Source of the DNA: Firmicutes bacterium UBA5496 | GTDB lineage: Bacteria > Bacillota > Proteinivoracia > UBA4975 | Length of the DNA stretch: 13,396 nucleotides | NCBI GenBank assembly: GCA_002427015.1 | Contig: DIPE01000002.1 | Span: forward strand, 1,232 to 14,627 | Reading direction: 5' to 3' | In this document: positions 1 to 6,936 of the stretch, one piece after another | How the letters are laid out: each line of letters opens with the position of its first letter | Numbering within the stretch: position 1 is the first letter of the stretch | Program-made: the position numbers and the translations under genes | Notes under the pieces: model-generated | Seen by the model: only the letters and a program-made list of their open reading frames with translations | Databases searched by the model: none | Told to the model about the DNA's origin: nothing

Positions 1-40
1 ATTAAACTCATTGTTGAACCGCGCTAATAATACTTTTATG

Positions 41-68
41 AAACCTGTTTAGATTATAAGCAGGTTTT
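41..68 (+). terminator. Rho-independent terminator-like hairpin of the upstream gene
   Basis: An 11-bp stem pairs 41-51 (AAACCTGTTTA) with 57-67 (TAAGCAGGTTT) around a 5-base loop (GATTA), with one G-U pair. T-rich sequence (TTTTCTT) ends the right arm and continues past it, and an A run starts the left arm, so it could act in both directions. It most likely ends transcription of a gene left of the window, and it separates that gene from the dipeptidase that starts 25 bases later. The stem is AU-rich, so its strength is uncertain. Confidence 0.6.
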
Positions 69-92
69 CTTATGTTAAAGGGGCGATAAGCT

Positions 93-1028
93 ATGTTTAA
101 ATTTGCAGATTTTCATTGTGATACTCTCCAGAATATCTGCTTAGGGCAGGATTTTTCCAGTTCAAACCAGACTGGGCATCTGGATTTGCCCCGTTTGCTG
201 GCCGCCAATTATATTTTCCAATGTTTCGCCGCCTTCTTTGATCCTGCCCTGGGTCAGGAAGCCGCCTTGCGCCAAACTCTCCGCCTGCTCAATACCGCCA
301 GGGAGAGTATTTTTTCCTTGCCCGGGGTGCGCTGGGTAAAAGCGGCCGGTGATATTCAAGCTGCTAAAGACGGTGAACTGATGGCCCTTTTGTCTATTGA
401 AGGCGCTGATTTTATCGGTACCGATTTGTTTCTCCTGGAATTAGTGCACAATATGGGTGTCAGGCTTATTACTCTCACCTGGAACGGGCGTAACAGCCTG
501 GGAGACGGGGTGAGAGCAGGCAGTGGCGGCCTCAGCAATATTGGCTATAAAGCTGTGAAAGCCATGGAGGACCTGAGTATTATTGTCGATGTCTCCCATC
601 TGGCCGAGATGGGCTTTTGGGATGTATGTTCTGCGGCAAACAAACCTTTTGTCGCTTCACATTCCAATGCCTGGACAATCTGCCCTCACCCCCGTAACCT
701 CAAGGACGAGCAGATACGGGAAATCAGCCGCGCCGGCGGGTTGATCGGCATGAATCTGTGCCCACCCTTTATTGCGGAGGACAGGGAAGGACAAAGTTTG
801 CCTGCCTTAGTCAGGCATATGAGCCATATAGCTGCTGTGGGCTCTGTGGACATCCTCTGTCTTGGCGCCGATCTGGACGGCATTGAAGAACTGCCTCAAG
901 AGATGGAGGATGTGCGCGATATCGCCAAGCTACCTGGCCTTATGGAGGCTGCGGGTTTCTCGCCCAAGGAAATCCAGGCCGTATGTGCCGGCAACCTTCT
1001 TAGATTTTTACAAGAGAATTTGGAGTGA
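93..1028 (+). CDS. Membrane dipeptidase family (peptidase M19) zinc hydrolase
   Basis: This 311-residue protein has the ordered metal-ligand pattern of the M19/renal dipeptidase family: H8 and D10 in DFHCDT, E103 in SIEGAD, H169 in DVSHL, H190 in SHSN, and an acidic residue in GADLDG (about D260). The RNLKDEQI stretch after SHSN is also typical. Family members hydrolyse dipeptides, including D-amino-acid and cyclised ones, with a binuclear zinc centre. No signal peptide or membrane segment is visible, so it should be cytoplasmic, and its length is normal for the bacterial family. An AAAGGGG site about 9 bases upstream supports the ATG at 93. Its stop overlaps the ribosome site of the next gene, 4 bases away, so the two are probably co-transcribed. 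The substrate is not predictable; a peptide-scavenging role would suit an amino-acid fermenter, but that is inference. Confidence 0.9.
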   Translation: MFKFADFHCDTLQNICLGQDFSSSNQTGHLDLPRLLAANYIFQCFAAFFDPALGQEAALRQTLRLLNTARESIFSLPGVRWVKAAGDIQAAKDGELMALLSIEGADFIGTDLFLLELVHNMGVRLITLTWNGRNSLGDGVRAGSGGLSNIGYKAVKAMEDLSIIVDVSHLAEMGFWDVCSAANKPFVASHSNAWTICPHPRNLKDEQIREISRAGGLIGMNLCPPFIAEDREGQSLPALVRHMSHIAAVGSVDILCLGADLDGIEELPQEMEDVRDIAKLPGLMEAAGFSPKEIQAVCAGNLLRFLQENLE

Positions 1029-1032
1029 TTTT

Positions 1033-1836
1033 ATGGCCATTGCTGACTTGCATCTGCATTCCACAGCTTCTGATGGTTTGCTCACTCCCGCTGCGCTTGT
1101 GGCCCAAGCAAAGGCTGTGAGCCTACAGGTCATCGCCCTTACAGATCATGATACTACTGCTGGGCTGGAAGAGGCTCTTGCTGCCGGAGAATATTATTCT
1201 CTGCGGGTTCTTCCCGGCATTGAACTGAGTACAGATTTAGACAATGAAGAAATACATATTCTCGGGTACCTTCTGGATTACAGCAATCAGGAATTGCAGG
1301 CGCTGCTGGCGAAAATCATGGGGTCCAGAGCTGAGCGCATTAAGGAAATGGTCAGCCGCCTGAGGGACTTAGGCTTTGACCTCACCTGGCAGGAAGTTAC
1401 CGCTGCCGCAGGAGGCGCCAGCAGTTTGGGACGCCCTCATGTTGCCAGAGTGATGGTGGAAAAGGGATATGCCTCCACAATTAAAGAGGTATTTGCCAGG
1501 TGGATCGGCAGCGGCTGTAAAGCTTATGTGCCCAGATACAAACTGCATCCAGCTCAAGCCATCGAAATAATTCAGCAAGCAGGAGGCCTGGCGTTTTTAG
1601 CCCATCCCGGGCTGCTGAGCCAGGAGAGTCTGATTGCCCAGCTGGCGGGCTTAGGGCTAGACGGACTGGAAGTCTATCATCCTGAACACAGCTGGCCCCA
1701 AGCCAAGTCATTCCGCAAAACAGCAAAGGCTTTAGGACTGTATGTCTCCGGTGGTTCTGACTTTCATGGCAGTGCCGATGAAAGACTGGGCAGGGCGGCA
1801 ATTAGTCTTGAGGCCATACCCTGGATAAAGGACTAA
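1033..1836 (+). CDS. PHP-domain metal-dependent phosphoesterase (YciV/TrpH-like)
   Basis: A 267-residue polymerase-and-histidinol-phosphatase (PHP) domain protein. Visible metal-binding motifs are DLHLHS (H7, H9) with D14, TDHD (H39, D40), PGIE (E64), the H75 region, AHPG (H191) and GSDFH (D243, H245). Stand-alone PHP proteins of this size include the YciV/RNase AM type, which removes phosphates from 3',5'-nucleoside bisphosphates or trims short 5' RNA ends. That is family knowledge; the substrate here is inferred only. The start is the ATG at 1033, because GGAGTG at 1022-1027 lies just upstream and homology begins immediately (MAIADLHLHS). The open frame extends back to 862, but that part is out-of-frame dipeptidase sequence. 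It ends 26 bases before a small hairpin that closes this two-gene unit. Confidence 0.88.
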   Translation: MAIADLHLHSTASDGLLTPAALVAQAKAVSLQVIALTDHDTTAGLEEALAAGEYYSLRVLPGIELSTDLDNEEIHILGYLLDYSNQELQALLAKIMGSRAERIKEMVSRLRDLGFDLTWQEVTAAAGGASSLGRPHVARVMVEKGYASTIKEVFARWIGSGCKAYVPRYKLHPAQAIEIIQQAGGLAFLAHPGLLSQESLIAQLAGLGLDGLEVYHPEHSWPQAKSFRKTAKALGLYVSGGSDFHGSADERLGRAAISLEAIPWIKD

Positions 1837-1861
1837 ATAATAGGTCCAATTTCTTAATTTT

Positions 1862-1883
1862 TCCTGCCATTCGGCAGGATTTT
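1862..1883 (+). terminator. Hairpin terminator candidate after the PHP gene
   Basis: A perfect 7-bp stem, TCCTGCC (1862-1868) with GGCAGGA (1873-1879), closes a 4-base ATTC loop and is followed by TTTT. The stem is GC-rich and the T run is short, so termination may be partial. It falls between the PHP gene and the regulator gene, which is where the operon boundary is expected. Confidence 0.6.
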
Positions 1884-1910
1884 CCCTGTACTAAGCGAAT
1901 ATATTATAGT
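1881..1910 (+). promoter_or_regulatory. Possible sigma-A promoter of the regulator-led operon
   Basis: An AT-rich block holds -10-like hexamers TATTAT (1902-1907) and TATAGT (1905-1910). The matching -35 position has only a weak match (around TTTCCC, 1881-1886). It lies directly after the hairpin at 1862-1883 and before the repeats at 1921-1943. Placement is reasonable for the start of the long operon, but the weak -35 makes it tentative. Confidence 0.3.
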
Positions 1911-1920
1911 AATGGCCTAA

Positions 1921-1938
1921 TGGACCAGGACAAGTCCA
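1921..1938 (+). promoter_or_regulatory. Candidate operator: TGGAC-N8-GTCCA inverted repeat
   Basis: Five-base arms TGGAC (1921-1925) and GTCCA (1934-1938) form a dyad just downstream of the likely -10 box and upstream of the regulator's ribosome site. The decamer GTCCAATTTC occurs here (1934-1943) and again at 1844-1853 on the other side of the hairpin and promoter region. Dyads in this position are common autoregulatory sites for GntR-family proteins. The assignment is inferred from position and symmetry only. Confidence 0.3.
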
Positions 1939-1955
1939 ATTTCGGAGGTGAGAAG

Positions 1956-2936
1956 TTGAAACTCCAGTTGCAGCGTGAGACAGGCATACCCCTCTATATT
2001 CAAGTGCAAAAGCTGATTAAGGATTTAATTAAGGATGGCGTTTGGAAGCCAGGGAGCAAGATTCCCACTGAACGGAGCCTGGCAGAACAGCTTCAGGTCA
2101 GCCGCAATACCATAAGCATGGCTTTCCGTGACCTGGAATACCAAGGCATTTTAGTCTGTCATCAGGGCAGAGGAACCTTCGTGGCTGAGTCAGATGAAGT
2201 GGTGCGCCTGGAGAGCCGCAAGGAGCGCCTCCTGAGAATTATCGACATCGCCATGGAAGAAGCCACCACATTGGGTTTCAGCATCGATGATTTTATGGCC
2301 ATCACCCATGTCCGTGCCCGGGAAAAGCGGGAAATTCTATCTCGGGTAAATATCATACTCATTGAATGCAATCGGGAGCAAGTTGAATACTTTGCCAAAG
2401 AATTAGCCCATAGTGTGGGCGTCATCATCAATCCTATTTTGATCGGGGATTTGGAAACCAATCCCCAAAAGTTTCTCGACATTATTCGCAAGGCCGATAT
2501 TGTCATCACCACTCTTTTTCATCTGCAATCAGTCAAGGAGATTGTCGGCGATGTAGGGCCGGAAATTATTTCAATTGCCCTCAGCCCTTTGTTGGATTCC
2601 ATCGTCCACATTGCCCGCATTCCCAACAGAGCCCATGTAGGCATTTTTTGCCTATCCAGCAACTTTGCCGAAAAAATGGTGGCTTCACTGCGCAGCGCCG
2701 GCATCAACCATTTGCAGTACAGCACATTTTTGGGATCCGGAGAAAAGGAGGTTTTGCTTGAGCAAATCGCCAGCGTCGATTACATCATTACATCACCAGG
2801 CCGGAAACAGGAACTCATGAACCACACAAGAAAGGAAGTCATTGAATTCATCTATTCACCGGACCAGGCATCTATTAACCTGCTCAGAGCTACTTTAATG
2901 GAGCTCAAGCAAAAGAATCTTAAAAAGTGGGAGTGA
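1956..2936 (+). CDS. GntR-family transcriptional regulator with unassigned two-lobed effector domain
   Basis: This 326-residue protein has an N-terminal GntR winged helix-turn-helix (about residues 10-77): the IPLYIQVQKLI helix, PGSKIPTERSLAEQL, the VSRNTISMAFRDLE recognition helix and the GRGTFV wing. A charged helical linker (about 83-127) leads to a C-terminal region (about 131-326) with alternating hydrophobic strands and helices, such as VNIILIE, ADIVITTLF, VGIFCLS and VDYIIT. This resembles a two-lobed alpha/beta ligand-binding fold. It does not look like FCD, UTRA or an aminotransferase-type (MocR) domain. The TTG at 1956 is preferred because GGAGGTG (1944-1950) sits 5 bases upstream; the in-frame ATG at 1920 has no such site. 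As the first gene of the operon it probably controls the downstream pathway, perhaps sensing glutamate, a 2-oxoacid or an acyl-CoA. The ligand is not visible. Confidence 0.85.
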   Translation: MKLQLQRETGIPLYIQVQKLIKDLIKDGVWKPGSKIPTERSLAEQLQVSRNTISMAFRDLEYQGILVCHQGRGTFVAESDEVVRLESRKERLLRIIDIAMEEATTLGFSIDDFMAITHVRAREKREILSRVNIILIECNREQVEYFAKELAHSVGVIINPILIGDLETNPQKFLDIIRKADIVITTLFHLQSVKEIVGDVGPEIISIALSPLLDSIVHIARIPNRAHVGIFCLSSNFAEKMVASLRSAGINHLQYSTFLGSGEKEVLLEQIASVDYIITSPGRKQELMNHTRKEVIEFIYSPDQASINLLRATLMELKQKNLKKWE

Positions 2937-2940
2937 CAAA

Positions 2941-3153
2941 ATGGTTAGCAAGTTTCAGGTGAGCATCCTGCCTAAATATTGCAAGGGATGCGGAATTTGT
3001 GTCAGCGTTTGTCCCAAAAAGGTACTGGCCTCAGGCAAGGACGGCAAGGTCCAGGCTGTGCATCCTGATCTTTGTATTGGCTGTTTAAACTGTGAATATC
3101 ACTGCCCAGATTTTGCAATTACTGTAGCGGAGGGTGGCAAAAATGGGAAATAA
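2941..3153 (+). CDS. korD: 2-oxoacid:ferredoxin oxidoreductase delta subunit (2[4Fe-4S] ferredoxin)
   Basis: A 70-residue ferredoxin-like protein with two full CxxCxxCxxxCP motifs: C14, C17, C20, C24 and C45, C48, C51, C55. Each should hold a [4Fe-4S] cluster. In four-subunit 2-oxoacid:ferredoxin oxidoreductases this small subunit passes electrons from the cluster in the beta subunit to external ferredoxin. Its place directly before the alpha, beta and gamma genes supports that role over a free ferredoxin. The ribosome site GGGAG (2929-2933) abuts the stop of the regulator gene, and the gap is 4 bases, which suggests translational coupling. The next gene's start lies inside its last codons. 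Confidence 0.9.
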   Translation: MVSKFQVSILPKYCKGCGICVSVCPKKVLASGKDGKVQAVHPDLCIGCLNCEYHCPDFAITVAEGGKNGK

Positions 3154-4267
3154 GCGACTTATTCAAGGAAATGAGGCATGCGTGGAAGGCGCTTTGAAGG
3201 CCGGCGCCAGATTCTTTGCGGGCTATCCGATTACCCCTTCCACAGAAATTGCCGAGTTAATGGCCGAAAAACTGCCTCTAGCGGGCGGTGTCTTTATGCA
3301 AATGGAAGATGAAATCGCCAGTATTGCAACTATCATCGGCGCTTCCATTGCCGGCGCCAAAGCCATGACTGCCACCAGCGGCCCGGGATTTTCGCTGATG
3401 CAGGAAAACCTTGGCTTCGCCGCAATGACTGAAGTGCCTGTTGTTGTGGTCAATGTCACCCGGGGGGGTCCCAGCACCGGCACTCCCACAAAGGCCAGCC
3501 AAGGTGATTTGATGCAGGCCCGCTGGGGCTGCCACGGCGACCATCCGGTAATTGTGCTGGCTCCCAGCAGTGTCCAGGAGGTCTATGACCTGACTATCAC
3601 TGCTTTTAATATGGCCGAAAAGTACATGGTGCCTGTGGTCCTCCTCTATGACGAAGTTGTCGGCCACTTGCGGGAGGGTGTAGAGCTCACCAGTTCCCAA
3701 GAAATTATCCACAGAGAGATGCCAACGGTGTCGCCGGCAGAATACCTGCCCTACGCCACTGGCGACGGCCTTATTCCTAAATTGGCGCCTTTTGGCAGCG
3801 GTTACCGCTACCATATGTCGGGACTAAGCCATGACGAAACCGGATTTCCTACCAGCAATCCCGGGACCATTGAAAATCTGTTGGTCCGCTTAAATGACAA
3901 AATCGCGAAAAACCGCAAGGATATTATTAAGTATAAGACATATGACCTGGATGATGCCCAAGTGATTTTCCTGGCATACGGTTCCCCGGTGCGCTCAGCC
4001 CTGCAGGTGCAAAAAGAGGCCAGAGCCAGGGGTGAGAAAGTCGGCCTCATTCAATTACAGACTTTGTGGCCATTTCCTCATGAATTGCTGACAGATGTTT
4101 TTGCCAAGACCAAGGCAAACTTTATCATTCCGGAACTGAGCCTGGGCCAGTTGGCTGATGAAGTCTCTAAATCTGTGCCCCAGGCCAAAATCACCAGGGT
4201 TAATCGCAATGACGGGGCCCTGATTTCTCCTGCCCAACTGGAACAGGCATTGAAGGGGGTTTTGTAA
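3143..4267 (+). CDS. korA: 2-oxoacid:ferredoxin oxidoreductase alpha subunit (2-oxoglutarate type likely)
   Basis: A 374-residue alpha subunit with the pyrimidine domain of the pyruvate/2-oxoglutarate:ferredoxin oxidoreductase family. It shows GNEACVEGALKAG, the GYPITPSTE motif, MEDEIASI, TSGPGFSLMQE and NVTRGGPSTGTPT, followed by a C-terminal domain with the WPFPHE motif. With the beta subunit it binds thiamine diphosphate and CoA and oxidatively decarboxylates a 2-oxoacid to acyl-CoA, CO2 and reduced ferredoxin. The ATG at 3143 is chosen because GGAGGG (3129-3134) is well placed for it; a GTG at 3134 overlaps that site. It overlaps the delta gene by 11 bases and ends in a TAATG overlap with the beta gene. 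2-Oxoglutarate is favoured by the adjacent glutamate dehydrogenase and the succinyl-CoA-using mutase; a branched-chain 2-oxoacid cannot be excluded from sequence alone. Confidence 0.9.
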   Translation: MGNKRLIQGNEACVEGALKAGARFFAGYPITPSTEIAELMAEKLPLAGGVFMQMEDEIASIATIIGASIAGAKAMTATSGPGFSLMQENLGFAAMTEVPVVVVNVTRGGPSTGTPTKASQGDLMQARWGCHGDHPVIVLAPSSVQEVYDLTITAFNMAEKYMVPVVLLYDEVVGHLREGVELTSSQEIIHREMPTVSPAEYLPYATGDGLIPKLAPFGSGYRYHMSGLSHDETGFPTSNPGTIENLLVRLNDKIAKNRKDIIKYKTYDLDDAQVIFLAYGSPVRSALQVQKEARARGEKVGLIQLQTLWPFPHELLTDVFAKTKANFIIPELSLGQLADEVSKSVPQAKITRVNRNDGALISPAQLEQALKGVL

Positions 4268-5061
4268 TGAACTACAAGGAGATGCTGCGCCAAAACAAGA
4301 TGCCCCATATTTGGTGCCCGGGCTGCGGTCACGGCATGGTCTTGTCGGCATTTTTGCGCGCTCTGGCCCAAAAGGAATTGGATCCCAACAATGTGGCTGT
4401 TATCTCCGGCATCGGCTGCTCATCTAGGGCGTCAGGTTACCTGGATTTCAACACCCTGCACACAACCCACGGACGGGCCATTCCTTTTGCCACCGGCATC
4501 AAGATGGCAAAGCCTGGACTCAAAGTCATTGTCCTTACCGGCGACGGGGACAGCACAGCCATTGGCGGCAACCACCTTATTCATGCTGCCCGCCGCAATA
4601 TCGACCTGACGGTTATTGTCTTCAATAATAATATTTATGGCATGACCAGCGGCCAGTACTCACCCCTGACTCCCCATATGAAGTACGCTACCACAGCTCC
4701 CTACGGCAATTTTGACTATCCCTTTGACCTTGTCAACCTAGCTAAGGGGGCAGGGGCCACCTTTGTCGCCAGGGGCGCCACCGCCCATCCTCGGCATCTG
4801 GAGAAGCTTATCAGCCAGGGTTTGGATCATAAAGGCTTCAGCCTTATTGAGGTGGTTACCCAATGTCCCACTTATTTCGGCCGCAAGAATAAGATGGGTT
4901 CGCCTGTGGATATGTTGCAGTGGCAGAGAGAAAACACTTCCACTTCAGGCAAGGAAGGCGCTATTCCCTTGGGCGTCTTTGTCCAGGAAGAAAGGCCTGA
5001 ATATGGAGACAATTATTTTCAGCTTGTAAAAACTGTGGCGGAGGGGAAAAGCGGTGAATAA
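4267..5061 (+). CDS. korB: 2-oxoacid:ferredoxin oxidoreductase beta subunit (thiamine diphosphate-binding)
   Basis: A 264-residue beta subunit. The thiamine diphosphate/Mg motif starts at GDGD (residues 92-95) and ends at FNNNIYGMT (N120-N122). WCPGCGHG gives C17 and C20, which with C51 (GIGCSSR) and C200 (VVTQCPTYFG) match the four cysteines that hold the proximal [4Fe-4S] cluster in this family. Its ATG shares a base with the stop of the alpha gene (TAATG), so translation is almost certainly coupled. The last 8 bases overlap the gamma gene. It acts in the cytoplasm as the catalytic half of the complex. Confidence 0.92.
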   Translation: MNYKEMLRQNKMPHIWCPGCGHGMVLSAFLRALAQKELDPNNVAVISGIGCSSRASGYLDFNTLHTTHGRAIPFATGIKMAKPGLKVIVLTGDGDSTAIGGNHLIHAARRNIDLTVIVFNNNIYGMTSGQYSPLTPHMKYATTAPYGNFDYPFDLVNLAKGAGATFVARGATAHPRHLEKLISQGLDHKGFSLIEVVTQCPTYFGRKNKMGSPVDMLQWQRENTSTSGKEGAIPLGVFVQEERPEYGDNYFQLVKTVAEGKSGE

Positions 5062-5599
5062 GAACTGGGAACTGATTATCAGCGGCTCAGGCGGCCAAGG
5101 TGCTATTTTGGCCGGAATCATTTTTGCGGAAGCCGCTCTGGCAGACGGCTATAATGTCATCCAGACACAAAGCTACGGTCCCGAGGCCCGGGGGGGAGCC
5201 AGCCGCTCGGAGGTCCTGATCTCTCAGGAAGAACTGGCTTATCCCAAGGTGCAAAACTGTAATCTCATGGTGGCCATGACCCAGGAGTCATTGGACAAAT
5301 ATGCCAATATGCTGGCAGAAGACGGGGTGCTGCTTATCGACCAAGATATAGATGCTTCTGCCCTCAAGAAAAGCATCCGCGTCTACAAAGCCCCGATTTT
5401 CGCCACTGTTGAAAAGCTTCAGAAACCAATGGTCGCCAATATTCTAGTCCTAGGCATACTCAATACCATTGCTGGCATAGTCAAACCCGAACATCTCAGC
5501 GCTGCAATCCAGGCCCGGGTGCCAGCTGCGACGATCAGCACTAACCTCAAGGCCCTGGAAGAAGGAATCCAAATCGGCAAAGAATTGGTCAATGCCTAA
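5054..5599 (+). CDS. korC: 2-oxoacid:ferredoxin oxidoreductase gamma subunit
   Basis: A 181-residue gamma subunit with the family hallmarks GSGGQGAILAG near the N-terminus and SYGPEARGGASRSE (about 40-53). In these enzymes the gamma domain completes the CoA-accepting site. The start is a GTG at 5054 preceded by GAGGGG (5041-5046) at good spacing; the gene overlaps the beta gene by 8 bases. It completes the D-A-B-C subunit set with none missing. A small hairpin covers its stop codon (see 5592-5608). Confidence 0.9.
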   Translation: MNKNWELIISGSGGQGAILAGIIFAEAALADGYNVIQTQSYGPEARGGASRSEVLISQEELAYPKVQNCNLMVAMTQESLDKYANMLAEDGVLLIDQDIDASALKKSIRVYKAPIFATVEKLQKPMVANILVLGILNTIAGIVKPEHLSAAIQARVPAATISTNLKALEEGIQIGKELVNA

Positions 5600-5608
5600 A
5601 CAAGGCAT
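5592..5608 (+). other. Small hairpin across the korC stop codon
   Basis: The arms ATGCCT (5592-5597) and AGGCAT (5603-5608) pair perfectly around AAACA. No T run follows, so it does not look like a terminator. It could slow decay or mark an mRNA processing point between korC and gdhA, or be chance. Confidence 0.3.
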
Positions 5609-5635
5609 GATTAGAAAAAGGGGAGGCAAATTAAT

Positions 5636-6901
5636 ATGTCAGAGAATCTAAATATGTTTTTTATGGCCCAGAAGCAAATTAAGGACGCCTGTGACAAACT
5701 GAAGTGCAAGCCTGCTGTCTATGAAATCCTCAAGCAGCCGGCCCGTGTTCTCGAAGTTTCTTTTCCGGTGAAAATGGATGACGGTTCAATCAAGATCTTT
5801 ACCGGCTATCGCTCTCAGCATAACGATGCCCTTGGGCCGGCAAAGGGCGGACTGAGATTCAGTCCTACACTGACATTGGATGAAACCAAGGCCCTGTCCA
5901 TGTGGATGACTTTCAAGGGCGCTATTGTTGGACTGCCTTATGGCGGCGGCAAAGGCGGGGTGGCATGTAATCCCAGAGAGCTTTCTCTGCGGGAAAAAGA
6001 AGAAGTTACCCGGGGATATATCCGGGCCATTGCTCCCCTCATTGGTCCCCAGATGGATATTCCCGCTCCTGATGTGGCCACTAATGCTCAGGTCATGGGC
6101 TGGGTCATGGATGAATACAGCAAACTCCAGGGCTTCAACAATTTTGGCGTTGTCACCGGCAAGCCCGTAGTAATCGGCGGTTCCCAGGGCCGCACTCAGG
6201 CTACTGCCATGGGCTGCTGCCTTGTCATTCGTGCGGCTGCCCGCAAACTGGGAATCGAATTCAAGGGCGCCCGCATTGCCGTCCAAGGCTTTGGCAATGC
6301 CGGCAGCAACCTGACCACCATCCTTCACGACATGGGAGCCAAGATTATTGCTGTTACCGACATTAAGGGCGGCCTTTATCACCCGGACGGACTCAATCCA
6401 TATACCCTTGTAAAAGAGAATGACCTCCTGAAACAAAAAACCGATGCCGGTATTATCGATTACCCCGGAGCAAAAGTCATCAGCAACGAAGAACTCTTTG
6501 CCATGGAATGCGACATCCTCATCCCTGCGGCTATTGAAAACCAGATTACCGGCGAAAATGCCGGCAATGTCAAGGCAAAGATTCTGGCTGAAGCCGCCAA
6601 TGGGCCTACTACTCCTGAGGGCAATGAAATCATTAAAACCAAGAATATTTTCGTCTTGCCGGACGTTCTGGCCAGCGCCGGCGGCGTCACTGTCTCCTAC
6701 TTTGAATGGGTCCAAAACCTGCAAAGCTACTACTGGACCAAGGAAGAAGTGTACCAGCGCCTAGAGCAAAAGATGATCGCTGCCTTTGAAAACGTATACA
6801 ATATTTGTCAGAAATACTCTGTAGACATGCGTTCTGCAGCCTACATGGTGGGCATTAAACAGCTGGCCGATGCTATGGAAGCCAGAGGCTGGCTAAGTTA
6901 A
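5636..6901 (+). CDS. gdhA: Glutamate dehydrogenase (Glu/Leu/Phe/Val dehydrogenase family)
   Basis: This 421-residue protein has the size of the hexameric glutamate dehydrogenases. Four key residues keep the spacing of the clostridial enzyme: K70 (GPAKGGLR), K94 (FKGA), catalytic K106 (PYGGGKGG) and catalytic D146 (PAPDVAT). The nucleotide fold follows with VQGFGNAG (about 216-223), and D242 at the end of the second strand favours NAD(H) over NADP(H). It deaminates glutamate to 2-oxoglutarate and NH4+, or runs in reverse. A GGGGAGG site (5620-5626) and a 36-base gap precede it; no separate promoter is obvious. Between a 2-oxoacid oxidoreductase and a mutase, a catabolic role feeding 2-oxoglutarate is likely. 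Leucine or valine dehydrogenases share the fold but are usually shorter, around 350-370 residues. Confidence 0.9.
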   Translation: MSENLNMFFMAQKQIKDACDKLKCKPAVYEILKQPARVLEVSFPVKMDDGSIKIFTGYRSQHNDALGPAKGGLRFSPTLTLDETKALSMWMTFKGAIVGLPYGGGKGGVACNPRELSLREKEEVTRGYIRAIAPLIGPQMDIPAPDVATNAQVMGWVMDEYSKLQGFNNFGVVTGKPVVIGGSQGRTQATAMGCCLVIRAAARKLGIEFKGARIAVQGFGNAGSNLTTILHDMGAKIIAVTDIKGGLYHPDGLNPYTLVKENDLLKQKTDAGIIDYPGAKVISNEELFAMECDILIPAAIENQITGENAGNVKAKILAEAANGPTTPEGNEIIKTKNIFVLPDVLASAGGVTVSYFEWVQNLQSYYWTKEEVYQRLEQKMIAAFENVYNICQKYSVDMRSAAYMVGIKQLADAMEARGWLS

Positions 6902-6936
6902 GGAGCAAGGGAATTCATTTATCGGAGGTGACTAAT

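Noticed and set aside
862..1032. N-terminal extension of the PHP protein
   Set aside because: It overlaps the dipeptidase in another frame, and the motif-bearing protein starts right at the ATG at 1033 with a ribosome site.
1837..1955. Cobalamin or other riboswitch ahead of the B12-dependent operon
   Set aside because: The leader is only about 120 bases, with one small hairpin and no recognisable B12-box arrangement; none is seen before the mutase either.
3278..3814. Minus-strand open frame of 178 codons opposite korA
   Set aside because: It shows no domain pattern and no convincing ribosome site, and lies entirely inside korA.
5786..6724. Long minus-strand open frame of 312 codons opposite gdhA
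   Set aside because: It is fully antisense to a well-supported glutamate dehydrogenase, has no recognisable motifs, and reflects codon bias of the + strand gene.
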